This document shows positions 7,915 through 15,047 of a stretch of 16,205 bases of DNA, in pieces. Origin of the DNA: DAOUMF01 sp034411955 (GTDB lineage Bacteria; Chloroflexota; Dehalococcoidia; SM23-28-2; RBG-16-64-32). A model generated the notes under the pieces. It ran no database searches. It worked only from the letters and a program-made list of their open reading frames with translations, and was not told the origin of the DNA. The stretch spans positions 1-16,205 of the forward strand of contig DAOUMF010000200.1 in the NCBI GenBank assembly GCA_034411955.1, given 5' to 3'. Positions within the stretch are counted from its first letter, which is position 1. The number at the start of each line of letters is the position of its first letter. The translations under genes were made by a program, and so were the position numbers.

Positions 7915-9453
7915 ATGACGGTAGAGGAGATTGGCCCGGCGGAAACGCCAGCAGGAGAGCAGGCGATCGCGAGCGACGGGGACGGAGGGATGCCAGCGGC
8001 CGCATCGAGTAAGGAAACGACGACAGGCGGGCGCGCCAACGCGAGCTCAATCGGGCGTGTGTTCCTCATGCTCCGACTGGCGGGCGTGGTACTGACGGCC
8101 AGCGCCGTGACTGTCCTCATCGTCCTGGACATCCTCCGGAGTGGCTGGTTTGCCTGGGTGGCCATGGCGATGTTTCTCAGCTACCTGATCGTAGCGGGAG
8201 AGCTCATCCTGCGAGTAGCGCAACGGATGGTGCACAAGGAGCGCGAGCGGGTCAACGTTCTCTCTCTGGACCGCGAGGCAAAGCTCCAGGACATCGCATC
8301 TCGCGACGACCTAACGCAGCTCCAGAACCGGCGCTTCTTCTACCAACGGCTCCAGGACGAACTGGAGAAGGCGGCGCGATCCCGCAAGCAGCTCTCCATC
8401 GCTATGATCGATGTCGACGACCTCAAGGCGATCAATGATGAGTTTGGCCACCAGGTAGGCGACGTCGTCCTGCACCAGCTGGCCCGCATCCTCAACCAAA
8501 CGGTGGGACCCGAGCATCTCACGGCCCGCTTGGGCGGGGATGAATTCGCAGTGATCATGCCCAACGCGGACCGGCGAGAGGCGGACCAGTTGGCCTGGAG
8601 GCTATGGGACGAGCTGAGTGCGGCGCCGGTGTGGGAGAACAGACACGCCAGCATCTATCTGGGCGTCTCCATCGGCATCGGCGGCTACCCCTGGGGCGGC
8701 ACCGACTTGGAAGATGTAATCCATTGGGCAGACGCCAAGCTGTACGCGAACAAGCTGGAGCGTAAGGGGTTTAACCGCGCTCCCTCGGCCGCGGCAGAAA
8801 ACCGGCTCTCCTCCGCCGTAGTTCAGGTGCTGAGCACGGCCCTGGACGTCCGGGACAAGATGACGCACCGTCACGCTCGGCGGGTGGCGCGCATGTCGGT
8901 GGCCGTAGCGAAGGAGATGGAGCTGGAACAACAGCAGGTACTGGAGATCGAATACGCCGCGGCGCTGCACGACATCGGCAAGATTGGGGTGACCGACAGC
9001 ATCCTGCGCAAGGCGGCCTCCCTGGACGAGGCAGAGTGGAAGGAGATCCGCCGCCACTCCGAGCTGGGGTACGAGATCCTGAAGGGGATCGACTTTCTGC
9101 GCGGTGCCGCCGAGATCGTATGGGCCCACCACGAGCGGTACGACGGCAACGGCTATCCCCGGGGCCTGGCGGGCGAGGAGATACCGCTGGGGTCGCGAGT
9201 GTTCGGAGTGGTGGACGCCTACGACGCCATGACCTCGCGCCGCCCCTACCGGCAGGCGATGTCGCGTGAGCAGGCCGCCATCGAGATCGCTCGCAACTCG
9301 GGGACACAGTTCGATCCCCAGGTCGTGGAGGCGTTCCTGGTCGTGATCCGCCGGAGCCCGGAAGGCGAGTTCGAAGAAGCAGCATGGCACGGACCGGCTA
9401 GCGGGCGGTCGCGGGAACAGGTGCCCCATCCGGTAGGGATAGAGGGCTCTTAG
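7915..9453 (+). CDS. Membrane GGDEF + HD-GYP cyclic-di-GMP protein
   Basis: A 512-aa protein that may both make and break c-di-GMP. An acidic, low-complexity cytoplasmic N-terminus is followed by two hydrophobic helices (about 50-72 and 78-101) and a short coiled-coil-like linker. The GGDEF domain has metal-binding Asp166 in MIDVDDLKAIND and an intact RLGGDEF (205-211). The HD-GYP domain has RHARRVARMS (319-328), HDIGK (352-356), HHERYDGNGYPRGLAGEEIP (405-424) and VVDAYDAMTSRRPYR (432-446). Both active sites look complete. The RxxD inhibitory site expected five residues before the GGDEF block reads GPEH, so product inhibition of the usual kind is absent. The ATG at 7915 is chosen because AAGGAAGGG lies about 9 nt upstream; an in-frame ATG at 7876 (or GTG at 7873) is open but has no Shine-Dalgarno site. 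No sensory PAS or GAF domain is visible. Confidence 0.93.
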   Translation: MTVEEIGPAETPAGEQAIASDGDGGMPAAASSKETTTGGRANASSIGRVFLMLRLAGVVLTASAVTVLIVLDILRSGWFAWVAMAMFLSYLIVAGELILRVAQRMVHKERERVNVLSLDREAKLQDIASRDDLTQLQNRRFFYQRLQDELEKAARSRKQLSIAMIDVDDLKAINDEFGHQVGDVVLHQLARILNQTVGPEHLTARLGGDEFAVIMPNADRREADQLAWRLWDELSAAPVWENRHASIYLGVSIGIGGYPWGGTDLEDVIHWADAKLYANKLERKGFNRAPSAAAENRLSSAVVQVLSTALDVRDKMTHRHARRVARMSVAVAKEMELEQQQVLEIEYAAALHDIGKIGVTDSILRKAASLDEAEWKEIRRHSELGYEILKGIDFLRGAAEIVWAHHERYDGNGYPRGLAGEEIPLGSRVFGVVDAYDAMTSRRPYRQAMSREQAAIEIARNSGTQFDPQVVEAFLVVIRRSPEGEFEEAAWHGPASGRSREQVPHPVGIEGS

Positions 9454-9477
9454 TTTTCTTGCAGATACTGGCTCTGG

Positions 9478-9507
9478 GGCCGCGGCGCATGCCGCGGCCT
9501 CTCTCTT
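9478..9507 (+). terminator. Candidate intrinsic terminator after the GGDEF/HD-GYP gene
   Basis: A perfect 9-bp GC stem (9478-9486 with 9491-9499) closes a 4-nt loop GCAT and is followed by TCTCTCTT. The stem is strong, but the tail is pyrimidine-mixed rather than a pure T run, so termination may be partial. It lies 24 nt after the stop codon and before the next promoter. Confidence 0.5.
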
Positions 9508-9521
9508 CGCTCGGCACGTGG

Positions 9522-9550
9522 TTGATGGGCTCGGGGAGCGGGGGTAGAAT
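9522..9550 (+). promoter_or_regulatory. Sigma-70-type promoter of the EF-Tu domain-2-like gene
   Basis: TTGATG (9522-9527) and TAGAAT (9545-9550) are spaced by 17 bp, the optimum. Transcription would begin near 9557, giving a leader of about 30 nt that contains AAGGAGGG (9573-9580), 7 nt before the ATG. The same TAGAAT -10 form occurs in the hem operon promoter of this window. Confidence 0.7.
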
Positions 9551-9587
9551 CAGGCAGAACCCCTGCCAGGACAAGGAGGGAAACACG

Positions 9588-9845
9588 ATGGCCGAAGAGG
9601 AAGAGGTAGGCCGGGTGACAGACTACTTCGCCAAGATCGGCGTGGCGGGGATAGACCTCACGGGCAAGCTGCGCGTGGGCGACACCATCCACGTCCGGGG
9701 CCACACCACTGACTTGGAGCAGGTGGTGGAGAGCATGCAGATCGAGCGCGAGCAGGTGGAGGAGGCCGGGTCGGGGGACAAGATCGGCATCAAGGTCAGC
9801 GACCGCTGCCGCCACGGCGATTCCGTGTACAGGGTCACCCCCTAG
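9588..9845 (+). CDS. Small stand-alone EF-Tu domain-2-like protein
   Basis: An 85-aa protein that begins MAEEEEVGRVTDYFAKIGVA and contains one beta-barrel of the translation-factor domain-2 type: LTGKLRVGDTIHVRGHTTDL near residues 24-43, VVESMQIEREQVEEAGSGD (46-64), then IGIKVSDRCRHGDSVYRV. There is no GTPase domain, so it cannot be an elongation factor itself. Proteins of this size and make-up are annotated as translation-elongation-factor-like in archaea and various bacteria; their role is not established. The start at 9588 is fixed by AAGGAGGG, 7 nt upstream; the frame is open further upstream to 9459, but that stretch overlaps the terminator and promoter. Its own promoter and terminator flanks suggest a single-gene transcript. 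Confidence 0.85.
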   Translation: MAEEEEVGRVTDYFAKIGVAGIDLTGKLRVGDTIHVRGHTTDLEQVVESMQIEREQVEEAGSGDKIGIKVSDRCRHGDSVYRVTP

Positions 9846-9933
9846 CGCCATCCCATCGAAAAGGGGTACCCGCAGGGCGAACCTGATGCGTCCGCGTCGC
9901 GCCTTCGTCTGCCCGTTTGCCGTCTTGGCGGCG

Positions 9934-10377
9934 CTAGGCGGAGCGGGGGACGATAGGGTTGCGCCGCAGGAAGCGCGACAGGGCGAAAGAGACGGCTGAC
10001 ACCACCAGCGCGCCCAGGAAGGCAGCGGCGAAGCCGTCCACGCCGAACTCAATGCCAAGTTGGCCGGAGAGCCAAGCGGTGAACGCCAGAACCAGGGCGT
10101 TGACGACGAAGATAAACAGCCCTAGTGTGAGGAGCTGGAGGGGGCAGGTCAGGAACAGCAACAGCGGCCGCAGAAGGGCGCGGGCCGCCACGAAAATGGC
10201 GGCGGCTGGGAGGAGCGATTCCCAGCCGTCGATCTCCACGCCGCGGATGATCCAGGCAGCGGCCAGCAGCCCCACCATGGTGATGCCCCATCGGACGGCG
10301 AAGCGCACGATCCAGGGGACATCGCGGTCCCAGGGGGGCTCCGTGTTCGACCAATACGTGACAACTGTGCGGGACAT
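9934..10377 (-). CDS. Phage-holin superfamily IV-type four-helix membrane protein
   Basis: A 147-aa protein with about four hydrophobic helices. After a short polar N-terminus (MSRTVVTYWSNTEPPW), helices lie near residues 25-45, 55-75, 78-105 and 115-137. The block ALLRPLLLFLTCPLQLLTLG and the following FIFVVNALVLAFTAWL, plus VDGFAAAFLGALVVSAVSF, match the small membrane family listed as mycobacterial-type four-TM holin (PF04020). Despite the name these are usually single chromosomal genes with no phage neighbours, as here, and function is unknown. The frame is open upstream to 10542, but the ATG at 10377 is chosen because the extra part is Arg/Gly-rich and crosses a TATAAT. No Shine-Dalgarno site precedes the ATG, so a short or leaderless message is possible. 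It converges with the EF-Tu-like gene. Confidence 0.82.
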   Translation of the reverse strand: MSRTVVTYWSNTEPPWDRDVPWIVRFAVRWGITMVGLLAAAWIIRGVEIDGWESLLPAAAIFVAARALLRPLLLFLTCPLQLLTLGLFIFVVNALVLAFTAWLSGQLGIEFGVDGFAAAFLGALVVSAVSFALSRFLRRNPIVPRSA

Positions 10378-10390
10378 GGCCGTAGGCGGT

Positions 10391-10396
10391 ATTATA
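10391..10396 (-). promoter_or_regulatory. -10 box (TATAAT) of the holin-like gene
   Basis: A perfect TATAAT on the minus strand ends 13 nt before the ATG at 10377. The expected transcription start (about 10384) leaves a leader of only about 6 nt. No recognisable -35 hexamer lies 16-18 bp upstream. Confidence 0.4.
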
Positions 10397-10570
10397 CCTG
10401 AACCCGCGGCGCGGCGAAGCGTGCCACCACCCCTTCCGGCCGCGAGGGAGCGGCCGCCGGCCTCGAAGGTGCTGCGCTGACTGACCGGTTCATATAGCAT
10501 TAGTAGCGCGAGGACGATCCGCGACCGCCGCCCCGCGGGCAACCACCGGACCAGGCCACAGGAGGAGGGA

Positions 10571-11062
10571 ATGGACGCCTACAAGTGCATCGTGACCAAG
10601 CGGGACACCCGCGCCTACCTGGACAAGCCCATCGAGGAAGAGGACCTGCAGAGGACCCTTCAGGCGGGACGGATGGCGGGGAGCTCCAAGAACACGCAGC
10701 CCACACGGATGGTGGTGCTCCGAGATACTCAGCGGAGGCAGGAGATGGCGGCTTGCGGGAACTACGCCGAGCACCTGCCCGCGGCTGCGGTCGGGATCGC
10801 GGTCTGCCTCCCGGAGACGGGCAGCGACTTCGACGCCGGCCGGTCGGCCCAGAACATGATGCTGGCGGCCTGGTCCATGGGCATCGCCTCCTGCCCATGC
10901 TCGATGCATGATCGGGAGTGCGCCATCAAGACGCTGGATCTCCCGGAGGGATATCGGGTCGTGGTCGTGCTCGCCCTGGGATATCCCGACCCGGCAGTCT
11001 CTATGCACCTGGGCAAGAAGCGGCTGGAGCTCGAAGAGCTGGCGCATGAGGAGCGCTGGTGA
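10571..11062 (+). CDS. Nitroreductase-family flavoprotein
   Basis: A 163-aa FMN-dependent oxidoreductase of the nitroreductase superfamily. Seen: KRDTRAYLDKPI (10-21), with the Arg that contacts the FMN phosphate region; GSSKNTQPTRMVVL (37-50), matching the family's SSxNxQPW strand but with Thr for the usual Trp; DAGRSAQNMMLAAWSMGIAS (88-107), matching the family's D.G.A.QN..LAA...G; and VVVLALGYPDP near the C-terminus. It is somewhat shorter than common members (about 170-220 aa). The substrate cannot be read from sequence. GGAGGAGGG (10561-10569) lies directly before the ATG. The upstream 190-nt divergent region has no clear plus-strand promoter. The gene is followed, after 57 nt, by the phosphatase gene in the same direction. 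Confidence 0.9.
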   Translation: MDAYKCIVTKRDTRAYLDKPIEEEDLQRTLQAGRMAGSSKNTQPTRMVVLRDTQRRQEMAACGNYAEHLPAAAVGIAVCLPETGSDFDAGRSAQNMMLAAWSMGIASCPCSMHDRECAIKTLDLPEGYRVVVVLALGYPDPAVSMHLGKKRLELEELAHEERW

Positions 11063-11119
11063 AGTCAGGCCGACGGCTGTTGGACTAGCGACCATCGACA
11101 CCAGAGGGAGGAGCAACCG

Positions 11120-13084
11120 ATGGCGATAGAGGAGGAGCGTATCGCGGGGCCGGAGCGGCCCGACGGGCAGGGCCTGGACGACAACCAGGAGGAGTCCGGC
11201 AACCGCGCCATCGCGGCGCTGCTGGCGGACCCGGTGCGCGGCCCCCAGACCGACCTCGTGATCACCTACCGCGACGAGGCCTACGAGGTCTGGGCCAGGC
11301 GGGGGATGATACGTTTCCAGCGCTTCTATGCCGCCGGCCACTACGACTACCGAATCGTGGAGCGGATCGGCGAGGACCCCATCGCCAGCCAGGACCCGAC
11401 GGCGCTGGCCACCCTGGCGGAGGAGCTGGAGGCGGCGGCCATGTCCGGCTACTCGGGTACGGACCCGACGCGGGCGTTCATCGAGCCGGAGCATCTCACC
11501 TACCCGCTGGCGATGGAGCGCATCGCCCAGTTGTTCGATAGCCCCAACGCCCCCGACATCGCCATCAGCCCCAAGACGTACGCCTTCGGTCGCCAGCCGG
11601 GGCAGCACGGCACCCTGGACGTGGTGCAGTCGCGGGCGCCGCTGGTCTTCGTCGGGCCCGGCATCAAGCCCGGCGTCACGGACGCCATCTGTAGCCAGGT
11701 CGACGTGACGGCCACACTGGCCCTGCTCCTGGGCCTCCCCCTCATCGATGGCAAGGACGCCACCGGCCGCACCTCGAGCGAGCGGGGCGTCGAGCCGGAC
11801 GTGTACCTGAGGCGCCAGGATGGTACGCCCCTCCGGGAGATCCTGGACAGCGATCACCAGGGCAATCTCCAGCGGCGGCCGGAGCGGGTCTACATCATGC
11901 TGCTGGACGGGTTGAGCAATACGCAGTTGCTGGAGCGGCTGGAGAAGGACGCCGAGTCCATCCCCAACTTGAGGCGTCTGGTGGAGAAGGGGCTGATGTT
12001 CCGCTACGGTACGCTGGTGACCTTTCCCAGCATCACCTGGCCCAGCCATAACAGCCTAGGCACAGGCGTCTGGTGCGGCCACCACGACATCGTGAACCCG
12101 ACCTACTACCTGCGGGAGAGCCGCCAGACCGTCACCCCCCAGGGGATGCAGTTCGACACCTCTAAGTTCCTCGACGACGGCGTGGAGACGCTGTTCGAAG
12201 CGGTGCATCGCGTCTACGGCAAGTGGGACGGCGCACGGGGCGCCTTCACGGCATCTATCAACGAGCCCTGCGCGCGAGGGGCTAATCACGCAGCGCTGGA
12301 GCGCCACCTCATGGTCGACGTCGACCGGCTGAGGGAGCTCACCCACGCCCGCTATGACGACACCAGCCCCCGCTGGCGGGAGGACGGCCAGGAGGCCGTG
12401 TACCGCTACTCGCGGATCGATACCCAGGCGCAGGCGCAGGCGCTCCTGCTGTTCGAGGACGAGGGACACCCACCGCCCATGTTCACCTTCCACGCCGCGT
12501 TCCTGTCGGACGCTGCGGGCCACGAGTACGGGCCTCACCACGACGCCATGCACACGGCCCTGGTGGAGGCGGACAAGCGCCTAGGCGAGATCCTATCGCT
12601 GCTGCAGCGACGGGGCCTCCTGGACTCCACGCTGTTCGTGGTCACGGCCGACCACGGGATGGCGCCCATCGACACGGAGCTGGCGGCCAACCCGGTCCAG
12701 GCCGTCCTCGACGCGGGGCTGAAGGCCGTTGTGCCGGCCCCCTTCGTGTACCTCCTGGACATGGAAGTTGTAGTGGAGCCGGCCATGGACGGTCGCACGG
12801 TGACCGTGACTGTGCTGGAGAACGACGCCGACACCCACGGGGAGAAGCCGCCGGTGGCAGACGCCGAGGTGCGGGTCATCGGCGAGCATGCGAAGGTGCT
12901 GGCGGAGGCTCGCACGGACGCCTTCGGCGTGGCCGGTCTGCCCCTGCCGGCGGACGCCGACCCCGCCAAGCTGGTCGTCTCCGTCCACAGCGACCGCTTC
13001 AACCCGCGGCACCTGCGCCTGGACGGGAGCAACGTGGTGGAGAACCTGCGAGAGCGGCTGTACGGCAAGCAGGTTAGCAGCTAG
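11120..13084 (+). CDS. Alkaline-phosphatase-superfamily phosphodiesterase/phosphatase with rotated domain order
   Basis: A 654-aa enzyme of the nucleotide pyrophosphatase/phosphodiesterase branch. The metal-site and nucleophile blocks are present: MLLDGLS (260-266, Asp263), TFPSITWPSH (301-310, likely nucleophile Thr306), SDAAGHEYGPH (463-473, Asp464 and His468) and TADHGMAP (509-516, Asp511 and His512). The block that normally comes after TADHG, with the last metal-binding His and the GPG-strand, instead lies first: LFDSPNAPDIAIS (138-150), GQHG (161-164, His163), RAPLVFVGPGIKPG (172-185) and VDVTATLALLLGLP (194-207). After residue 540 comes an Ig/carboxypeptidase-regulatory-like tail (about 548-636). 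No signal peptide or membrane helix is seen, so it is probably cytoplasmic. The ATG is supported by GGGAGGAG (11106-11113), 6 nt upstream. The DinB-like gene follows after 13 nt. Substrate unknown. Confidence 0.88.
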   Translation: MAIEEERIAGPERPDGQGLDDNQEESGNRAIAALLADPVRGPQTDLVITYRDEAYEVWARRGMIRFQRFYAAGHYDYRIVERIGEDPIASQDPTALATLAEELEAAAMSGYSGTDPTRAFIEPEHLTYPLAMERIAQLFDSPNAPDIAISPKTYAFGRQPGQHGTLDVVQSRAPLVFVGPGIKPGVTDAICSQVDVTATLALLLGLPLIDGKDATGRTSSERGVEPDVYLRRQDGTPLREILDSDHQGNLQRRPERVYIMLLDGLSNTQLLERLEKDAESIPNLRRLVEKGLMFRYGTLVTFPSITWPSHNSLGTGVWCGHHDIVNPTYYLRESRQTVTPQGMQFDTSKFLDDGVETLFEAVHRVYGKWDGARGAFTASINEPCARGANHAALERHLMVDVDRLRELTHARYDDTSPRWREDGQEAVYRYSRIDTQAQAQALLLFEDEGHPPPMFTFHAAFLSDAAGHEYGPHHDAMHTALVEADKRLGEILSLLQRRGLLDSTLFVVTADHGMAPIDTELAANPVQAVLDAGLKAVVPAPFVYLLDMEVVVEPAMDGRTVTVTVLENDADTHGEKPPVADAEVRVIGEHAKVLAEARTDAFGVAGLPLPADADPAKLVVSVHSDRFNPRHLRLDGSNVVENLRERLYGKQVSS

Positions 13085-13097
13085 AGAAGAGGTTCAG

Positions 13098-13595
13098 ATG
13101 AGCGCTCTCGAACAGATACGGGCGCTATACGAGTACAACGAGTGGGCGAATAACCACGTACTGCAGGCCGCGTCAGGGTTGGGCGAGGAGGAGCTAGGCC
13201 GAGAGATGGGTGCCAGCTTTGGCAGCATCCAGGGGAACCTGGTACACACCGTCGGCGCGCAGATCCTGTGGTTGGCCCGCTGGGCGCCATCGGGACCTGT
13301 TGGCATGCCGCAGCTCCGAGAAGGGCACGTGATGGAAGCGACCCGCGAGGCGTACGAGGACTCGCACGAGGGCCTGCGCGCTTTCGTGGCGTCGTTGGGC
13401 CCGGAGGACCCCGACACGGTTGTCTCCTACGTTGACAGCCGGGGCCAGCCCCTTGAGCGGCCGCTGGGGCAGCTCATGGTGCACCTGGCAAACCACGGCA
13501 CGCATCACAGGGCGGAAACGGCGATGCTCCTGACGGCACTCGGCCAGCCGCCGCGACAACTGGACTACCTGTTCTTCGAGCTGGAGCGGACGTAG
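13098..13595 (+). CDS. DinB-like four-helix metal-binding protein
   Basis: A 165-aa protein of the DinB/YfiT superfamily, a four-helix bundle that binds a divalent metal through a His triad. It opens with IRALYEYNEWANNHVLQAAS (7-26), the family's first helix. His50 in QGNLVHTVGAQILWL and His133/His137 in HLANHGTHHRAE (129-140) make up the metal triad. The family includes thiol transferases and detoxification proteins, but the sequence does not tell which. The ATG at 13098 is chosen over an open upstream extension that would overlap the phosphatase in another frame; AGAGG lies about 6 nt before it. The gene lies 13 nt after the phosphatase stop, so the two are probably co-transcribed. Confidence 0.9.
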   Translation: MSALEQIRALYEYNEWANNHVLQAASGLGEEELGREMGASFGSIQGNLVHTVGAQILWLARWAPSGPVGMPQLREGHVMEATREAYEDSHEGLRAFVASLGPEDPDTVVSYVDSRGQPLERPLGQLMVHLANHGTHHRAETAMLLTALGQPPRQLDYLFFELERT

Positions 13596-13611
13596 GACCG
13601 AAGGAGAGCAG

Positions 13612-13690
13612 ATGCGCACGCAAACGCTGGAGCAAAGCTCGCCCAACCGCCGCGGCGGCCAGGTCTCTACCTCCTCTTCACACAGGGGAA
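13612..13690 (+). repeat. Direct repeat, copy 1 (cupin 5' end)
   Basis: Copy 1 of an imperfect direct repeat of about 79 nt; copy 2 is the start of the cupin gene (15048-15127). The copies are roughly 84% identical and bracket the two acetyltransferase genes. Confidence 0.8.
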
Positions 13691-13694
13691 TCTG
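13612..13694 (+). pseudogene. Frameshifted 5' remnant of the cupin gene
   Basis: From ATG at 13612 the DNA matches the first ~80 nt of the intact cupin gene at 15048, with about 13 substitutions and a one-base deletion near 13667. It starts MRTQTLEQSSPNRRGGQVS against MHTQTLEQSPRNHRGGQVS in the cupin; after the deletion the cupin-like YLLFTQG continues in the next frame. In its own frame it stops at 13710 after 32 codons. A Shine-Dalgarno-like AAGGAGAG precedes it, as in the intact copy. The rest of the cupin is absent: the acetyltransferase gene begins at 13718. It is a decayed duplicate; a translated 32-residue peptide is possible but unlikely to be functional. Confidence 0.8.
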
Positions 13695-13717
13695 TAGGCA
13701 GCGGTGGTGACGGAGCA

Positions 13718-14206
13718 ATGGGCGCAGGCAGACCTGGCTCCGGCAAGACATGGACTGTTCGTCGCGCGGTCGAAGGCGACATAGAAGATCTGGTGCGTCT
13801 GCGACTGGCGATGCTGGCTGAGCTGCGCGAGATCGATGGCTCGGAGATGGAGACGACTGCGGCGGCGAACCGGCGGTACCTCCATGACAAGCTCCCGAAC
13901 AATGAGTTCATCGCGTTTCTTGCGGAGGCAGAGGGCGAGACCGTGGGGACGAGCGGGCTGGTGCTGTGGGAACGCCCGCCCACCAGCCGCAACCGCGGCC
14001 TGGACGGCTACATCATGAACATGTACACGGTGCCCCAGTGGCGCGGCCAAGGGATCGCCTCCGCTCTGCTGGAACGTCTTGTCCGCTGCGCCCAGGAAGC
14101 TGGCGCACGACGGGTCTTTCTGCGAGCAGTCAGTCCGGGGGGCAAGCGCCTCTACGAGCGACTCGGGTTCGGTCCGAGCGACACCTACATGGAGTTCCGG
14201 CCTTGA
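13718..14206 (+). CDS. GNAT-family N-acetyltransferase
   Basis: A 162-aa acetyl-CoA-dependent transferase of the GNAT fold. After a short basic leader (MGAGRPGSGKTW) the first strand-helix TVRRAVEGDIEDLVRLRLAM (13-32) is typical. YIMNMYTVPQWRGQGIASAL (98-117) is motif A, with the acetyl-CoA pyrophosphate loop RGQGIA. The C-terminal part has KRLYERLGFGPSDTYMEF (143-160), the usual end strand. The substrate is unknown; the family covers antibiotics, amino acids, proteins and small amines. GGAG lies 3-4 nt before the ATG, a rather short spacing. The stop overlaps the TTG start of the next GNAT gene (TTGA), so the pair is translationally coupled. It lies just after the cupin remnant. Confidence 0.9.
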   Translation: MGAGRPGSGKTWTVRRAVEGDIEDLVRLRLAMLAELREIDGSEMETTAAANRRYLHDKLPNNEFIAFLAEAEGETVGTSGLVLWERPPTSRNRGLDGYIMNMYTVPQWRGQGIASALLERLVRCAQEAGARRVFLRAVSPGGKRLYERLGFGPSDTYMEFRP

Positions 14207-15039
14207 CCGATCCGTTCACCACCACTCGCGCTGCCCTCGCCACGAACCAGGCCTACCATGCCCTGGGCAACGAGCGGTTCCAGGCGGACGGCGCTGTCTT
14301 TATCCGGAACCGGCAGACACCGGCTATCTGGGACGCCAACCACGTGACGCAGGTCACGGCGTCGACGTCGCAGGAGATCGAACGGCTGCTGGCGCGGGTG
14401 GAACGGGAGTACGCGGGCCTCGCTCACCGGCGGTTCGATCTCGATTTCATGACGCCGCCACAGTTCGAGGCGCGCCTGGTGCTTGAGGGCTACCAGCGCA
14501 GCGACGCCCTGGTCATGCTGCTCGAGGGCGAAATCGTCGGCTCGGCCAAGCCGTGCGACATCCGGCCCGTGATGGATGAGCCTGACTGGCAGGCCCATGT
14601 CACGCTCCATGACATCGATTGGCGCGAGTACAGGGAGAAGATCCCCGGCTCGTTCGATGAGGAGACCGCACGGCAGATGATGCTGTCGCGGCGGTCCAAG
14701 TGGCCTCCCGCCCGCCACTGGCTCGCCTACGCGGACGGCGAAGCGCGGGCGTACTGCTCCTCGTGGCTCGGCCCGAACGGCATGGGCTTGGTGGAGGACC
14801 TCTTCAGCCATCCCGATTTCCGGCATCGCGGCCTGGCGACGGCGTTGATCCACCACTGCGTGGGGGAAGTGCGGAGAGAGGGCGCAGGCCCGGTCGTCAT
14901 CGTCGCCGACGCCACGGACACGCCCAAGCAGATGTACGACGCTATGGGCTTCCGCCCGGTGGCGGTCGAGCGGGAGTACCGGAGGGACATCCACCCGAGC
15001 CAGGGTGTTGCCCTCGAAGGGGCCGCACGTTCAGGATAG
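14203..15039 (+). CDS. GNAT-family N-acetyltransferase, long form with N-terminal extension
   Basis: A 278-aa protein whose C-terminal third is a GNAT domain: HWLAYADGEARAYCSSWLG (172-190), then the acetyl-CoA loop FRHRGLATALIHHCV (206-220), then VVIVADATDTPKQMYDAMGF (231-250). The N-terminal part, with AIWDANHVTQ (41-50) and RRFDLDFMTPP (76-86), may be a degenerate second GNAT fold, as in known tandem members, but lacks a recognisable acetyl-CoA loop. The start is TTG at 14203, forming TTGA with the stop of the preceding GNAT gene, with GGAG (14190-14193) 9 nt upstream; the frame has no better start. It ends 8 nt before the cupin gene. Substrate is unknown. Confidence 0.87.
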   Translation: MTDPFTTTRAALATNQAYHALGNERFQADGAVFIRNRQTPAIWDANHVTQVTASTSQEIERLLARVEREYAGLAHRRFDLDFMTPPQFEARLVLEGYQRSDALVMLLEGEIVGSAKPCDIRPVMDEPDWQAHVTLHDIDWREYREKIPGSFDEETARQMMLSRRSKWPPARHWLAYADGEARAYCSSWLGPNGMGLVEDLFSHPDFRHRGLATALIHHCVGEVRREGAGPVVIVADATDTPKQMYDAMGFRPVAVEREYRRDIHPSQGVALEGAARSG

Positions 15040-15047
15040 GAGCCGAC

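Noticed and set aside
9934..10377. Holin-like gene as a sign of prophage
   Set aside because: No integrase, capsid, endolysin or other phage gene is near; this four-helix family is usually chromosomal.
10470..10506. Possible promoter for the nitroreductase gene around CATATAGCATTAGTAG
   Set aside because: The AT-rich patch could be a -10 region, but no -35 hexamer lies at a fitting distance.
10490..12049. Minus-strand open frame of about 519 codons opposite the nitroreductase and phosphatase genes
   Set aside because: The plus-strand genes are supported by motifs and Shine-Dalgarno sites; the minus-strand product is low-complexity and His/Arg/Gln-rich.
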